64,000 nucleotides of DNA from Nocardia sp. MH4 (GCF_019266065.1 NZ_LPNR01000132.1:62001-126000); one strand, 5' to 3'. Shown: positions 51,504 to 60,155, counted from the first letter of the stretch. The notes: generated from the letters alone by a model not told the origin. Numbers and translations: made by a program.

Positions 51504-51540
51504 GCGAACCGCCGCCGCCCCGCGCGGCAGGCTGGTTCGC
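51504..51540. terminator. Inverted repeat between convergent genes
   Basis: GCGAACC (51504-51510) and GGTTCGC (51534-51540) bracket a further GCCGC/GCGGC dyad, located between the membrane protein stop (51502) and the dipeptidase stop (51552). Likely bidirectional terminator. Confidence 0.5.
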
Positions 51541-51551
51541 CTCGGCTGCGG

Positions 51552-52526
51552 TCAGTCGCGCCAGACCTGGCCGGCGACCCTGGCGAAGTTGCCGCCGAAG
51601 ATCGCCGCGCGCTCGGCTCGGTGGAACCCCCGGTCGGCCAGCAGCTCGTCGAGGCCGGGTGCGCCGGACTCGCCGAGCAGGTCCTCCGGGGGAACCCATT
51701 GGAGCGGGCCCCATTTCGTGTACGCCTCGGAGAAAGCGCCGGGATTGTCCCGGATCTCGTCGTTGAATTCCCGGCCGTCGAAGGAGTAGTCCGAACCGAT
51801 GCCGATGTGGTCGAGCCCGACCAGATCGACGCCGTAGCGGATGTGGTCGGCCATGGCGGCCAGCCGGGCTGCGTGGTCGTCGGGAGCGTTGTGACCGAGG
51901 AAGATTCCCACCCCGTTGATGCCGATCACCCCGCCGGTCTCGGCGCAGGCGCGGGCCTGGTCGTCGGAGATGTTGCGCGGATGCTCCCACAGGGCAGCGA
52001 AATTGGAGTGGCTGTAGATCATCGGGACGGCGGTGTTGGTCGCGATATCGAGCCCGGTGCGACGCGAGCAGTGCGAGCCATCGGCGAACACGCCGACCTC
52101 GTTCAGCTTGCGCACCAAGTCTTTTCCGTAGCCGGTGAGGCCGGCGTCCTCGGTATCGAGACAGCCACAGCCCGCCGCGTTGGCGTGGTTGTAGCTCGGG
52201 AGCAGCGAGCGCACGCCGAGCCGGTAGAACATCTCCACATTGTCGAGATCACCGCCGAGCGGGGCCGAGTCCTCCAGGTCGAAGGCCAGCGCGATCGCGT
52301 CGTCGGCGCCGATATCGGCGCGGCGCTCGACCAGCCGGAAACGCGGATCGGCCGATGCCTGGTCACGGAATTGGTGCAGCAGCGCCAGCGAATCCGTGGT
52401 GGTCTGCGCCGAATACCCGACGTTGACCGACAGATACGACCCGAGCGGGTAGCGGGCGAGCTCGCCGATGCGCGCGGTGTGATGCAACGGCAGACAGCAG
52501 TGCTGCTCCCACAGGAAGGGCGCCAT
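51552..52526 (-). CDS. Membrane-dipeptidase family (peptidase M19) protein
   Basis: A 324-residue amidohydrolase-fold protein of the renal dipeptidase family. The second metal site is intact: Glu in FDLEDSAPLGG, His in GSHCSRRTGLD, His in YSHSNFAALWEHPRN, and the substrate Asp region GIGSDYSFDGREF. In the first site the usual HxD is HxC (His9, Cys11 in EQHCCLPL), which could change metal preference or activity. ATG 52526 with GGAGG five bases upstream is chosen over GTG 52532. It faces the membrane protein gene and may act with the neighbouring amidohydrolase. Confidence 0.82.
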   Translation of the reverse strand: MAPFLWEQHCCLPLHHTARIGELARYPLGSYLSVNVGYSAQTTTDSLALLHQFRDQASADPRFRLVERRADIGADDAIALAFDLEDSAPLGGDLDNVEMFYRLGVRSLLPSYNHANAAGCGCLDTEDAGLTGYGKDLVRKLNEVGVFADGSHCSRRTGLDIATNTAVPMIYSHSNFAALWEHPRNISDDQARACAETGGVIGINGVGIFLGHNAPDDHAARLAAMADHIRYGVDLVGLDHIGIGSDYSFDGREFNDEIRDNPGAFSEAYTKWGPLQWVPPEDLLGESGAPGLDELLADRGFHRAERAAIFGGNFARVAGQVWRD

Positions 52527-52660
52527 GGTCACCTCCGGTCGTAGTCCGTGACCTGCGATCCTACGGATCGCAACACATCCGGAACCTCAACGACGCTAAC
52601 GGGTTGTCTGATCGGTCCGATCAATCAGTACTTCCTCCCACTGCCCGAAGGCGGTGCGAC

Positions 52661-53191
52661 ATGCGTCGCTTCCTCGTCCTGCTCACCACGCTCGCGGCCT
52701 GCGCGGGCCTGTGGACCCTGCCCGCTACCGCGACCCCGTCCTCCTGCGGACTCACCTGGGGCTCCCTCGACAAGTCGAGCGCGGGGTACTCCACCGCGAC
52801 CGTCGGCGCAGTCCGGTCCGGCCGCCACGACTGCTTCGACCGCCTCGTCGTCGACCTGTCCGGCCCGCTCCCGGGCTACCGCGTCGGTTACGTCGACACG
52901 GTCGCCATGGACGGCTCCGGCGCCGCGGTCCCGTTGCGCGGCGGCGCGTACCTCCAGGTGATGGTGCAAGCCCCGGCCTACGACGCCGAGGGCAACAGCA
53001 CCTACCGCCCCGCGAACCGCGCCGAACTCGTCGACGTCGGCGGCTACCCGACCTTCCGTCAGGCCTCCTGGGCCGGCTCGTTCGAGGGCCAGACCACCCT
53101 CGGCCTCGGCGTCCGCGCCCGCCTGCCGTTCCGGGTTCTCACCCTCGACGACCCCGCTCGCGTGGTGATCGACGTCGCTCACTCCTGGTGA
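52661..53191 (+). CDS. Secreted AMIN-like domain protein
   Basis: A 176-residue exported protein: signal peptide (MRRFLVLLTTLAACAGLWTL, cleavage after ATA-TP), two Cys (SSCGLTWG and RHDCFDRLVVDL) probably disulphide-linked, and a beta-rich body ending PFRVLTLDDPARVVIDVAH, which is the shape of actinobacterial AMIN-like domains that associate with the cell wall. Start ATG 52661. It lies 39 bases upstream of the oligopeptidase gene. Confidence 0.75.
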   Translation: MRRFLVLLTTLAACAGLWTLPATATPSSCGLTWGSLDKSSAGYSTATVGAVRSGRHDCFDRLVVDLSGPLPGYRVGYVDTVAMDGSGAAVPLRGGAYLQVMVQAPAYDAEGNSTYRPANRAELVDVGGYPTFRQASWAGSFEGQTTLGLGVRARLPFRVLTLDDPARVVIDVAHSW

Positions 53192-53230
53192 GCCCGCACA
53201 CTCCCGCGGCCACTCGGCAACAATGGGGGA

Positions 53231-55294
53231 ATGAGCGGCGTTGAGCAGGACGTGACGGATCCCTATCTCTGGCTCGAGGATGTGACCGGCGAGGCCGCGC
53301 TGGACTGGGCGCGGGCCCGCAACGAGGTGGTGCGGCAGCGGTTCGCGGACACGGAGCGGTTCGGCGCGCTCGAGCAGCGCGTGCTCGCCATGCTCGACGA
53401 CGACACCAAGATCGCCTACCCCGGCCGGCGCGGGCCGTGGCTGTACAACTTCTGGCGCGATGCCGAGCATCAGCGCGGGCTGTGGCGGCGGACCACCTTC
53501 GAGTCCTACGCGAGCGAGAACCCCGAGTGGGATGTGCTGATCGACGTCGACGCCCTCGCCGAGGCCGACGGGGAGAACTGGGTCTGGGCGGGCGCCACCG
53601 TCCTGCGGCCCTCGCAGGAGCGCGCCTTCATCCAGCTCTCCCGCGGCGGTGCCGACGCGAAGGTTCAGCGTGAATTCGACCTGACGACAAGGGAGTTCAT
53701 CGCACCGGCGGACGGCGGGTTCTTCCTGCCCGAGGCCAAGTCGCAGCTGCGCTGGATCGACATCGACACCGTCTACGTCGGCACCGATTTCGGCCCCGGC
53801 TCACTCACCGATTCGGGCTACCCGCGCATCGCCAAGCGCTGGCGGCGCGGCACCGCGCTGGCCGAGGCGGAGACGGTCTTCGAGGGCAAGCCGACCGACG
53901 TCTCGGTCAGCGCCGGTTACGACCGCCATCCCGGCTTCGAACGGCACTGGGCCGGCCGGGCGACCGACTTCTTCAACGAGGAGATCTCCCTGCTGGATGC
54001 CGATGGCACCTGGCGCCTGCTGGAGACTCCGACCGACGCCGATGTGAGCTGGTATCGCGACTGGCTGCTGGTGCGGCTGAAGACCGCGTGGGAGGTCGGC
54101 GGCGCGACCTTCGAGCCGGGCAGCCTGCTCGTCACCGATCTGCCGGGGTTCCTCGCCGGCGAACGGGATTTCGAGGCCCTGTTCACGCCCGACGCGCACA
54201 CCTCGCTCGACGGCTGGGGCTGGACCGAGAACCACCTCGTCCTGACCACCCTGCAGGACGTGCAGACCGGCCTGCGGGTGCTCACGCCCGGCCCCGACGG
54301 CTGGACGACGACCGAACTCGCCGACTCCCCCGCCATGTCGTCGACCACGGTGAACAACCTCGACCCGCTCGAGGGCGGCGACGAATTCATGCTCACCACC
54401 ACCGGATTCGCCACGCCGACCACCTTGCTCAGCAGTGCCATCGGCGAACCGGCCACGGTGCTCAAGCAGGCCCCCGCCTACTTCGACGCCACCGGCATCG
54501 AGACCGAACAGTTCTTCGCGACCTCCGACGACGGAACGGCCGTGCCCTACTTCGTGATTCGTCACCGTGACCGTCGCGGCACGCCGAGCCCGACCATCAT
54601 GAACGGCTACGGCGGCTTCGAGATCTCCAAGACGCCCCAGTATCTGGGCTCGGCGGGCATGGCCTGGCTGGAGCGCGGCGGCACCTACGTGGTGACCAAT
54701 ATCCGCGGCGGCGGCGAATACGGCCCCGAATGGCACACCGCGGCACTGAAAGAGCACCGGCACCGCGCCTTCGAGGATTTCGCCGCGGTCGCGCGCGACC
54801 TGGTGACCCGTGGCATCACCACCCCGGATCGCCTCGGCGCCATCGGCGGCAGCAACGGCGGTCTGCTGATGGGCGTCATGCTCACCCGCTACCCGGAGCT
54901 GTTCGGCGCGATCGTGTGCCAGGTGCCGCTGCTGGACATGCGGCGCTACCACCTGCTGCTGGCGGGCGCGTCCTGGGTGGCCGAGTACGGCGACCCGGAC
55001 AAGCCGCAGGAGTGGGCCTACATCAGCGAGTACTCGCCGTATCAGAACACCGACACCGGCAAGCAGTACCCGCCGATCCTGCTCGCCACCTCCACCCGCG
55101 ACGATCGCGTGCACCCCGGGCACGCGCGAAAGATGGCGGCGCTGCTGGAATCCCAGGACCGCACCGTCTGGTACTACGAGAACATCGAGGGCGGGCACGG
55201 CGGCGCGGCCGACAACAAGCAGTCGGCCTACCTGTCGGCGCTGGTCTACGAGTTCTTCACGCAGATGCTGATGGAGGGCCGCCGCTCGGCGTAG
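53231..55294 (+). CDS. Prolyl oligopeptidase family serine peptidase (S9A)
   Basis: A 687-residue cytoplasmic peptidase. An N-terminal segment (DPYLWLEDVTGEAALDWARARN) leads into a seven-bladed beta-propeller, and the catalytic alpha/beta hydrolase occupies about residues 430-687 with GGSNGGLLMG (Ser), STRDDRVHPGHARK (Asp) and EGGHGGAADN (His). NIRGGGEYGPEWH is the S9A signature. It probably cleaves short peptides, possibly proline-specific. No signal peptide. Confidence 0.92.
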   Translation: MSGVEQDVTDPYLWLEDVTGEAALDWARARNEVVRQRFADTERFGALEQRVLAMLDDDTKIAYPGRRGPWLYNFWRDAEHQRGLWRRTTFESYASENPEWDVLIDVDALAEADGENWVWAGATVLRPSQERAFIQLSRGGADAKVQREFDLTTREFIAPADGGFFLPEAKSQLRWIDIDTVYVGTDFGPGSLTDSGYPRIAKRWRRGTALAEAETVFEGKPTDVSVSAGYDRHPGFERHWAGRATDFFNEEISLLDADGTWRLLETPTDADVSWYRDWLLVRLKTAWEVGGATFEPGSLLVTDLPGFLAGERDFEALFTPDAHTSLDGWGWTENHLVLTTLQDVQTGLRVLTPGPDGWTTTELADSPAMSSTTVNNLDPLEGGDEFMLTTTGFATPTTLLSSAIGEPATVLKQAPAYFDATGIETEQFFATSDDGTAVPYFVIRHRDRRGTPSPTIMNGYGGFEISKTPQYLGSAGMAWLERGGTYVVTNIRGGGEYGPEWHTAALKEHRHRAFEDFAAVARDLVTRGITTPDRLGAIGGSNGGLLMGVMLTRYPELFGAIVCQVPLLDMRRYHLLLAGASWVAEYGDPDKPQEWAYISEYSPYQNTDTGKQYPPILLATSTRDDRVHPGHARKMAALLESQDRTVWYYENIEGGHGGAADNKQSAYLSALVYEFFTQMLMEGRRSA

Positions 55295-55297
55295 GCC

Positions 55298-56167
55298 CTA
55301 GCGGTCGCGCAGCCACTTCTCGACGACGTCGACCGTGGAATCCGGATTGGTGATCCAGCCGTTGTGCCCGAGGGCCTCCGGCTGGAACCACCGGGTCACC
55401 GGCGCCGCGGGCAGTTTGCTCAGCAGGTGGTCGGCGGAGGTCTGCGGCGCCAGGTCGTCGCCGGCCACAGTGATCGACAGGATCGGGAACTTCAACCGCG
55501 AGATCCGTTCCTCGTAGTCGATATCGGCGCCGACGGGCACGAAGCGCCCGGTGCGGGCCAGCCGCGCCCAATCCGACATGAGCACCTTGGACTGCCTGCC
55601 GAAGGCGCGGCGGCCGAGCATGTCCCCCGGCCAGAACCCGGCCAGATTCGACGCGACCGCCACCGCGGCCGTGCCGACCAGCATCCCCGGCCCGAGCACC
55701 CCGCGATATCCGCGGAAGTACGGCGTGCCGGACGCGATCAGGATCAGCCCGGCGATCCGCCCGCGCGCCCTGGCGGCGTAGAGGACGGCGAGCTGCCCGC
55801 CCATGCTGTGGCCGAGCAGGTAGGGCGTGCTGCCGGGGAACCGGTCGCGCACCGCCTGCAGGATCGCCGGGAAGTCGACGGAGGCCAATTCGTGGTAGCC
55901 GTAGGCGCTGTCGGCGTCGGGCCGGTGCGTGCTGTCACCGTTGCCGCGCAGCTCGCCGATGGCGACGTCGAAGCCGCGCTGGGCCAGCCGGTCGCCGAAG
56001 TACTCGTAGAACTCACCGGGCACGGCGAGGCCGGGCACGATGACGACGACCGGTCGCGGCGCGTCCGGAGTCACCGGATGTCGATGCGGGCCGCGCGCGG
56101 GGATGAGCCGCACGGGCAGGGTAGTGCCGTCGGGCACCTGGATCGGGACGACCTCGACCCGGGGCAT
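55298..56167 (-). CDS. Alpha/beta hydrolase
   Basis: A 289-residue hydrolase with GHSMGGQLAVLYAA (nucleophile Ser), FPILSITVAGDDLAP (acid) and EALGHNGWI (His). The hydrophobic segment VGTAAVAVASNLAGFWPGD may form a lid. The ATG at 56167 shares a base with the upstream TetR stop (TGATG), so it is the TetR gene's operon partner and presumably its target. Substrate unknown; an ester or lipid is likely. Confidence 0.83.
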   Translation of the reverse strand: MPRVEVVPIQVPDGTTLPVRLIPARGPHRHPVTPDAPRPVVVIVPGLAVPGEFYEYFGDRLAQRGFDVAIGELRGNGDSTHRPDADSAYGYHELASVDFPAILQAVRDRFPGSTPYLLGHSMGGQLAVLYAARARGRIAGLILIASGTPYFRGYRGVLGPGMLVGTAAVAVASNLAGFWPGDMLGRRAFGRQSKVLMSDWARLARTGRFVPVGADIDYEERISRLKFPILSITVAGDDLAPQTSADHLLSKLPAAPVTRWFQPEALGHNGWITNPDSTVDVVEKWLRDR

Positions 56168-56799
56168 CAGGCCCCTACCGCACCGAGGATCACCCGGCTC
56201 AGCACTTGGATCACGTCGTCGAGCGGCGGCCGCGGATCGGAACCGCTCCAGCCGTCGACGACATAGTTGACCGCGCCGATGATGGCCAGCACGCGCAGCT
56301 CGTAGTCACCGGAGGGGATCTCGCCGTGCATGGCGGCGTCCTCGGCGGCGCTGGCCAGCAGCGAGCCCCACACGCGCCGTAGCTCCAGCCGGAACTTCTC
56401 CACCTTGGGGCCCGCGCCGACCACCTCGACGAGCGCCACCCGCGCCTTGCGTGGATCGGCGCCGATCGCCTCGACGTAGGCGCGCACGGCGGCATCGATC
56501 TGTTCGAGCACCGTCGCGTCGGTCTTCGCTTCGAGAGCAGTGGCGACCGCTTCGCGCGATTGCCGATCGATCTGCTCGTACAGTTCCAACAGCAACGACT
56601 CGCGGCCGGTGAACTCCTCGTAGAACTGACGGGACGACAGTCCCGCGTCCTTACAGATGGCACCGACCGAGCTGTTGGCGTACCCGTCGCGCGCGAAGAC
56701 CGTCAGGCCTGACTCCAGAAAACGCGCACGCCGCTGGCGTTGCCGGTCCTCTACGGGTTGCCCGGCATACATTCGTCCCGTATTCGCATCCTGTGACAT
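56167..56799 (-). CDS. TetR-family regulator
   Basis: A 210-residue TetR protein with the helix-turn-helix RARFLESGLTVFARDGYANSSVGAICKDAGLSSRQFYEEFTGRE. ATG 56799 is used; ATG 56772 is an alternative closer to the domain start. Transcribed just before and overlapping the hydrolase gene. Similar in organisation to the TetR at 26330-27001 (both have a SSRQFYE/STRSFYE recognition helix). Confidence 0.88.
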   Translation of the reverse strand: MSQDANTGRMYAGQPVEDRQRQRRARFLESGLTVFARDGYANSSVGAICKDAGLSSRQFYEEFTGRESLLLELYEQIDRQSREAVATALEAKTDATVLEQIDAAVRAYVEAIGADPRKARVALVEVVGAGPKVEKFRLELRRVWGSLLASAAEDAAMHGEIPSGDYELRVLAIIGAVNYVVDGWSGSDPRPPLDDVIQVLSRVILGAVGA

Positions 56800-56813
56800 T
56801 GTCGCTGACAATA

Positions 56814-56854
56814 CCGAAGGGCCCGATCCCCTCGTCATGGATCGGGCCCTTCGG
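56814..56854 (-). terminator. Strong hairpin upstream of TetR gene
   Basis: CCGAAGGGCCCGATCC and GGATCGGGCCCTTCGG form a perfect 16-bp stem with a 9-base loop. It lies 50 bases downstream of the 36-codon gene and would insulate it from the TetR-hydrolase unit on the same strand. Confidence 0.8.
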
Positions 56855-56903
56855 CTGCCCTTCCGGCTTACCGCGCGTTAGCCGAAAGTTGGCTACAGTC
56901 CGC

Positions 56904-57014
56904 TCAGTTGCCCGAGGCCTGCGCAGAACCGGTGCTGAGCGAGCTGGTGAGCAGGCCCAGCAGCAGGGTCAGGATGTTGCCGTCAGAGCCGTCATCGGTG
57001 ATGTTGTAAAGCAT
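56904..57014 (-). CDS. 36-residue hydrophobic peptide
   Basis: ATG 57014 has GGAG eight bases upstream and opens a 36-codon frame ending TGA at 56904. The peptide begins MLYNITDDGSDGNILTLLLG and is followed by LLTSSLSTGSAQASGN: an acidic head, a short hydrophobic LTLLLGLLTSSL stretch and a polar tail. It has its own terminator (56814-56854) and an AT-richer upstream region. The hydrophobic part is too short for a standard membrane helix but could bind membranes or act as a secreted peptide. I do not recognise a family. Confidence 0.6.
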   Translation of the reverse strand: MLYNITDDGSDGNILTLLLGLLTSSLSTGSAQASGN

Positions 57015-57118
57015 GTGTCACTCCAAGTTGATGCTTTGTGACTACGTTGTCACTGGCCATTTGCCGTCTCGGACGATACCGAGGCAAATCTGAACAGGGA
57101 GTGTTTTAGAGGAATTTC

Positions 57119-57307
57119 CTAGAACTTTTTTGTCACTTGGCACAAGCCCCAGGAACTTCCGGCTCGCCCAGGCTCGACATGAGCCGCCGGGGCGGGTGCG
57201 CGGCCAGCGCGGGCGGTGAAATCGATGATCGCGTCCCAATATTCGTCGATCCGGACCGTCACCCCGTCGTCGAACAGCCGCAGTACATCGGCGGCGCGCT
57301 TGGACAA
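57119..57307 (-). pseudogene. Possible small gene or gene remnant
   Basis: From TTG 57307 a 62-codon frame reads SKRAADVLRLFDDGVTVRID and continues EYWDAIIDFTARAG with strong GC at third positions, ending in a TAG at 57119. The same frame continues upstream without stops to at least 57490 (for example RFDGSEYCASVHSRFTSRL, just before 57307), but I see no ATG or GTG there. It may be a 5'-truncated or frameshifted gene, or a real gene with an unusual start. No homologue recognised. The remaining sequence 57015-57118 is the AT-richer promoter side of the 36-codon gene. Confidence 0.35.
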
Positions 57308-57513
57308 CCGGGATGTGAAACGAGAGTGTACCGACGCGCAGTACTCACTTCCGTCGAACCGGGAAGTAACCGTCGCGGCGAGTTCGCATTCGGCGCGCGT
57401 CCGCCCCTCCCGGATGTCCCAGCGCCGTCCGCCCGGGCCGCGTAGTGGTGCACGCCGCTCAGCGCGCCGACCTCCTCCGGAAAGCGGCGCCTCGCCCTGG
57501 CATGCTCTCCCGC

Positions 57514-58344
57514 ATGACCGTGAACGAGGACGACGACACCGACTACGTGCGGGTGGTGTTCCGGCTGCCGGACGACCCCTCGGGTTGGCACGCGTTCCGC
57601 ACGGAACGGATGTGGGCCGTCCGGCTCGACGAGAAGCGGGTTCGGCTGGACAACATCCCTTTTCACGCCGCCGGCGTCGCGCTGGGTGATGTGATCGCGG
57701 TCGAGGCGGACGACGAGGGCGTGCTGTGGGCCGGGGACGTGCTCGAGCCGTCCGGGAACTGCACGATCCGGGTCATCCCGGTGGAGGGCTGCCTGCGCGC
57801 CGAGGTCCGCCAGGCCGTGCTCGACGCCTTCGAACCGCTCGGTGTCGAGGGCGAAGGCAGCGCCACCGGTCTGGTCGCGCTGAACGTCCCCGCCGACAGC
57901 GATCTCGAGGAGACCAAAGCCACCCTCGCCCAGGGCCATGCCGATGGCCTGTGGTGCTACGACATCGGCGCCGCTACCGACCGATGGCGCACCGCCACAC
58001 CGGCACTCGCCGAGCACAACCCGAGCGACCCACCCCCGCCGCCATACGGACTGACCTTCCCCGCCGAGGTCACGGCCTACGTCTACAACACCGTCGCCAC
58101 CGGCGAGAGCCCCGCGCTGGTCGTCGTTCGCGACCCCGACGGCGAGTGGATCGTCGGCGACGGCTCCGGCGACCCCCTCGGCGCCGACACCGCCACCCTT
58201 TTGCCCATCCAGCACGTCACCGACGCCGACTCCTCGGTCATCGAGCTGTCCACGTTGTCCCCCGGCAGACTCGCCTGGCGCGACCAGCCCACCGATCCCT
58301 GGACCATCGAGGACTTCAGCTACGCCGACGAGGACACCGAGTAG
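57514..58344 (+). CDS. DUF4265 domain protein
   Basis: A 276-residue soluble acidic protein. Residues 10-150 form a DUF4265 domain: TERMWAVRLDEKRVRLDNIP, FHAAGVALGDVIAVEADDEG and EPSGNCTIRV are clear family features. The second half (residues about 180-276) is a separate region starting VTAYVYNTVATGE that I do not recognise. DUF4265 proteins are found near toxin and immunity genes, but the role is unknown. Start ATG 57514 (ATG 57502 is in frame); neither has a clear ribosome binding site. It lies upstream of an ADP-ribosylglycohydrolase. Confidence 0.78.
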   Translation: MTVNEDDDTDYVRVVFRLPDDPSGWHAFRTERMWAVRLDEKRVRLDNIPFHAAGVALGDVIAVEADDEGVLWAGDVLEPSGNCTIRVIPVEGCLRAEVRQAVLDAFEPLGVEGEGSATGLVALNVPADSDLEETKATLAQGHADGLWCYDIGAATDRWRTATPALAEHNPSDPPPPPYGLTFPAEVTAYVYNTVATGESPALVVVRDPDGEWIVGDGSGDPLGADTATLLPIQHVTDADSSVIELSTLSPGRLAWRDQPTDPWTIEDFSYADEDTE

Positions 58345-58450
58345 CGGTCGCCGAAACGGCGCAGGCGCGATCCATGGCGGGCCGCCGCCACCAGCGCGGC
58401 CAGTAGTTCTAGTTGCGACGACCACTACCGGGTGGCAGGATGACCGGCAC

Positions 58451-59344
58451 ATGGTGAGGGAATTCGAGACCGCTCGCGACAGCCTGGACGGACTGTCGGT
58501 CGGGGATGCGCTGGGAGCACAGTTCTTCGTGCCAGGTCGGTCGGTGACGGAACTGGTGGCCGGGCGGCCGCCGGCGGGGCCGTGGGAATGGACCGATGAC
58601 ACCGAGATGGCGTGTTCGGTGTTCACCGAGATTCGGCGGCGGGGGCGCATCGACCGGGACGCGCTGGCGTCGACGTTCGCCGATCGGTGCGAACCGTATC
58701 GCGGGTACAGCGGCGGGACAGTCGCTGTGCTGCACCAGATTCGGGACGGCAGGCCATGGCCGGAGGCGGCCGGGGCGCTGTTCGACGGGCGTGGGTCGTG
58801 GGGAAACGGCGCGGCGATGCGGGTGGCCCCGCTCGGGGCGTATTTCGCCGGTGATCTCGATCGGGCCGCGGCGGAGGCGGCCTCGACGGCCGAGGTGACG
58901 CATCGGCACCCGGAGGCGATCGTGGGGGCGATGGCTGTCGCGGTGGCGGCGAGCTGGGCGGCTTCCGGTCGCGGAACGGACTGCGCGCCGGCGGAACTCC
59001 TGGACGCGGTGGAGCCGTACCTGGTGCCGGGACGGACAGCGAGTGGGGTGCGGCGCGCCAGGGAACTGCTCGGACGCTCCGTCGCCGAAGCCGCGTACGA
59101 GCTCGGCAACGGCGCGCAGGTGAGCGCGCAGGACACAGTGCCGTTCACACTGTGGGCGGCGGCGAGCTTCCTCGACGACTTTCCGGCCGCGATCACCGCC
59201 TGCGTCGAGGCAGGTGGCGACGCGGACACCACCGCGGCCATCGTGGGCGGAATCGTGGCCGCGCGCACAGGAATCGGGACGCCGGGCGGGGTGCCACCGG
59301 ACTGGCTGGCCGCCCGGGAAGCCTTGCCCGCCTGGGTGGCGTGA
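58451..59344 (+). CDS. ADP-ribosylglycohydrolase family protein
   Basis: A 297-residue all-helical hydrolase of the DraG/ARH family, which removes ADP-ribose from proteins or other targets. Both magnesium-binding segments are present: WTDDTEMAC near residue 50 and GGDADTTAAIVGG near residue 255. ARDSLDGLSVGDALGAQFF is the typical N terminus. ATG 58451. It lies 106 bases after the DUF4265 gene. No DraT-like transferase or nitrogenase is nearby, so the target is unknown. Confidence 0.9.
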   Translation: MVREFETARDSLDGLSVGDALGAQFFVPGRSVTELVAGRPPAGPWEWTDDTEMACSVFTEIRRRGRIDRDALASTFADRCEPYRGYSGGTVAVLHQIRDGRPWPEAAGALFDGRGSWGNGAAMRVAPLGAYFAGDLDRAAAEAASTAEVTHRHPEAIVGAMAVAVAASWAASGRGTDCAPAELLDAVEPYLVPGRTASGVRRARELLGRSVAEAAYELGNGAQVSAQDTVPFTLWAAASFLDDFPAAITACVEAGGDADTTAAIVGGIVAARTGIGTPGGVPPDWLAAREALPAWVA

Positions 59345-59688
59345 GGCCCAGGCGTGCTTGATCCGCGCGATGACGAACCACAACGTGCCGGGACCGTCCA
59401 GCGGGACCGGAGCCGGGCGGGCGAGCACGGCCTCGGGCAGCGCTCGCCCGGAAAGGTGCACGCCGTTCCACAACGAGGAACTCCCCGCCATCCGGTCGTC
59501 ACCCGGAGCACCCCGCCGCCGACTCGTAGCTGGAACTCGTGACCGTGCAACGAAAATTGTTCGGCCACAAATCTTTTGACCAGTGTTGCGACCAGGCTGC
59601 GAAAAATCCGACCAGGGGCGGAGGATCCCCAGGTCGCGGGTGCCTATGCTGTGCGTGACAGACCGTCACACCCATCCCGGAGGCACCG
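59345..59688. other. Gap between ADP-ribosylglycohydrolase and SRPBCC gene
   Basis: No confident gene in these 344 bases. On the minus strand a GTG near 59568 opens a frame reading VAEQFSLHGHEFQLRVGGGV, and an ATG at 59491 in a different frame gives SSLWNGVHLSGRALPEAVLA and later TLWFVIARIKHAWA with high third-position GC. The two look like pieces of one protein split by a frameshift. The SRPBCC promoter must lie at about 59560-59670. Confidence 0.35.
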
Positions 59689-60141
59689 TTGCCGAACAAT
59701 CTCGAAGCCAGCATCGACATCGCCGCAGCGCCGGAGAAAGTGTGGTCGATCCTGGCCGACCTGCGTCGCGTATCCGAACTCAGCCCGACGACGCTGAAGA
59801 TGATCCCCTTCGGCGGCGTCCGCGACGGCGCGTTCACCGTCAACGTCAACAAGGTCGGCTGGAAGATCTACCCGACCACTTCGCGCATCGTGACCTTCGA
59901 GCCGAACAAGTCCTTCGCGTTCCGGATGAACGAGAACCGCACGGTGTGGCGCTACGACCTCGAGCCGACCACCACCGGCACCCGCGTGGTGGAGACCCGC
60001 ACCGTCGATCCCCGGGGCCTGCCCGGCTGGCTGCGCGGCGCCATCAAGGTCGCGATGGGCGGCGAGCAGAAGTTCGAGGCCGACCTGGTCTCGGGCATGC
60101 GGGAGACGTTGAGCAAGGTCAAGGCCGCCGCCGAGCGCTGA
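59689..60141 (+). CDS. SRPBCC (polyketide cyclase/START-like) family protein
   Basis: A 150-residue helix-grip protein: LEASIDIAAAPEKVWSILADL, the common SRPBCC start, followed by an antiparallel sheet and a long C-terminal helix (LVSGMRETLSKVKAAAER). It binds a hydrophobic ligand or lipid. The TTG at 59689 is the start, as GGAGG lies six bases upstream and no ATG fits. It is monocistronic, with a strong hairpin after it. Confidence 0.85.
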   Translation: MPNNLEASIDIAAAPEKVWSILADLRRVSELSPTTLKMIPFGGVRDGAFTVNVNKVGWKIYPTTSRIVTFEPNKSFAFRMNENRTVWRYDLEPTTTGTRVVETRTVDPRGLPGWLRGAIKVAMGGEQKFEADLVSGMRETLSKVKAAAER

Positions 60142-60155
60142 CCCACCCGAACGCC

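Noticed and set aside
57259..59568. 769-codon minus-strand frame opposite DUF4265 and ADP-ribosylglycohydrolase
   Set aside because: Both plus-strand genes match families with intact motifs; the minus frame is Ser/Arg/Pro-rich noise, except for the possible remnant at its 5' end noted separately.
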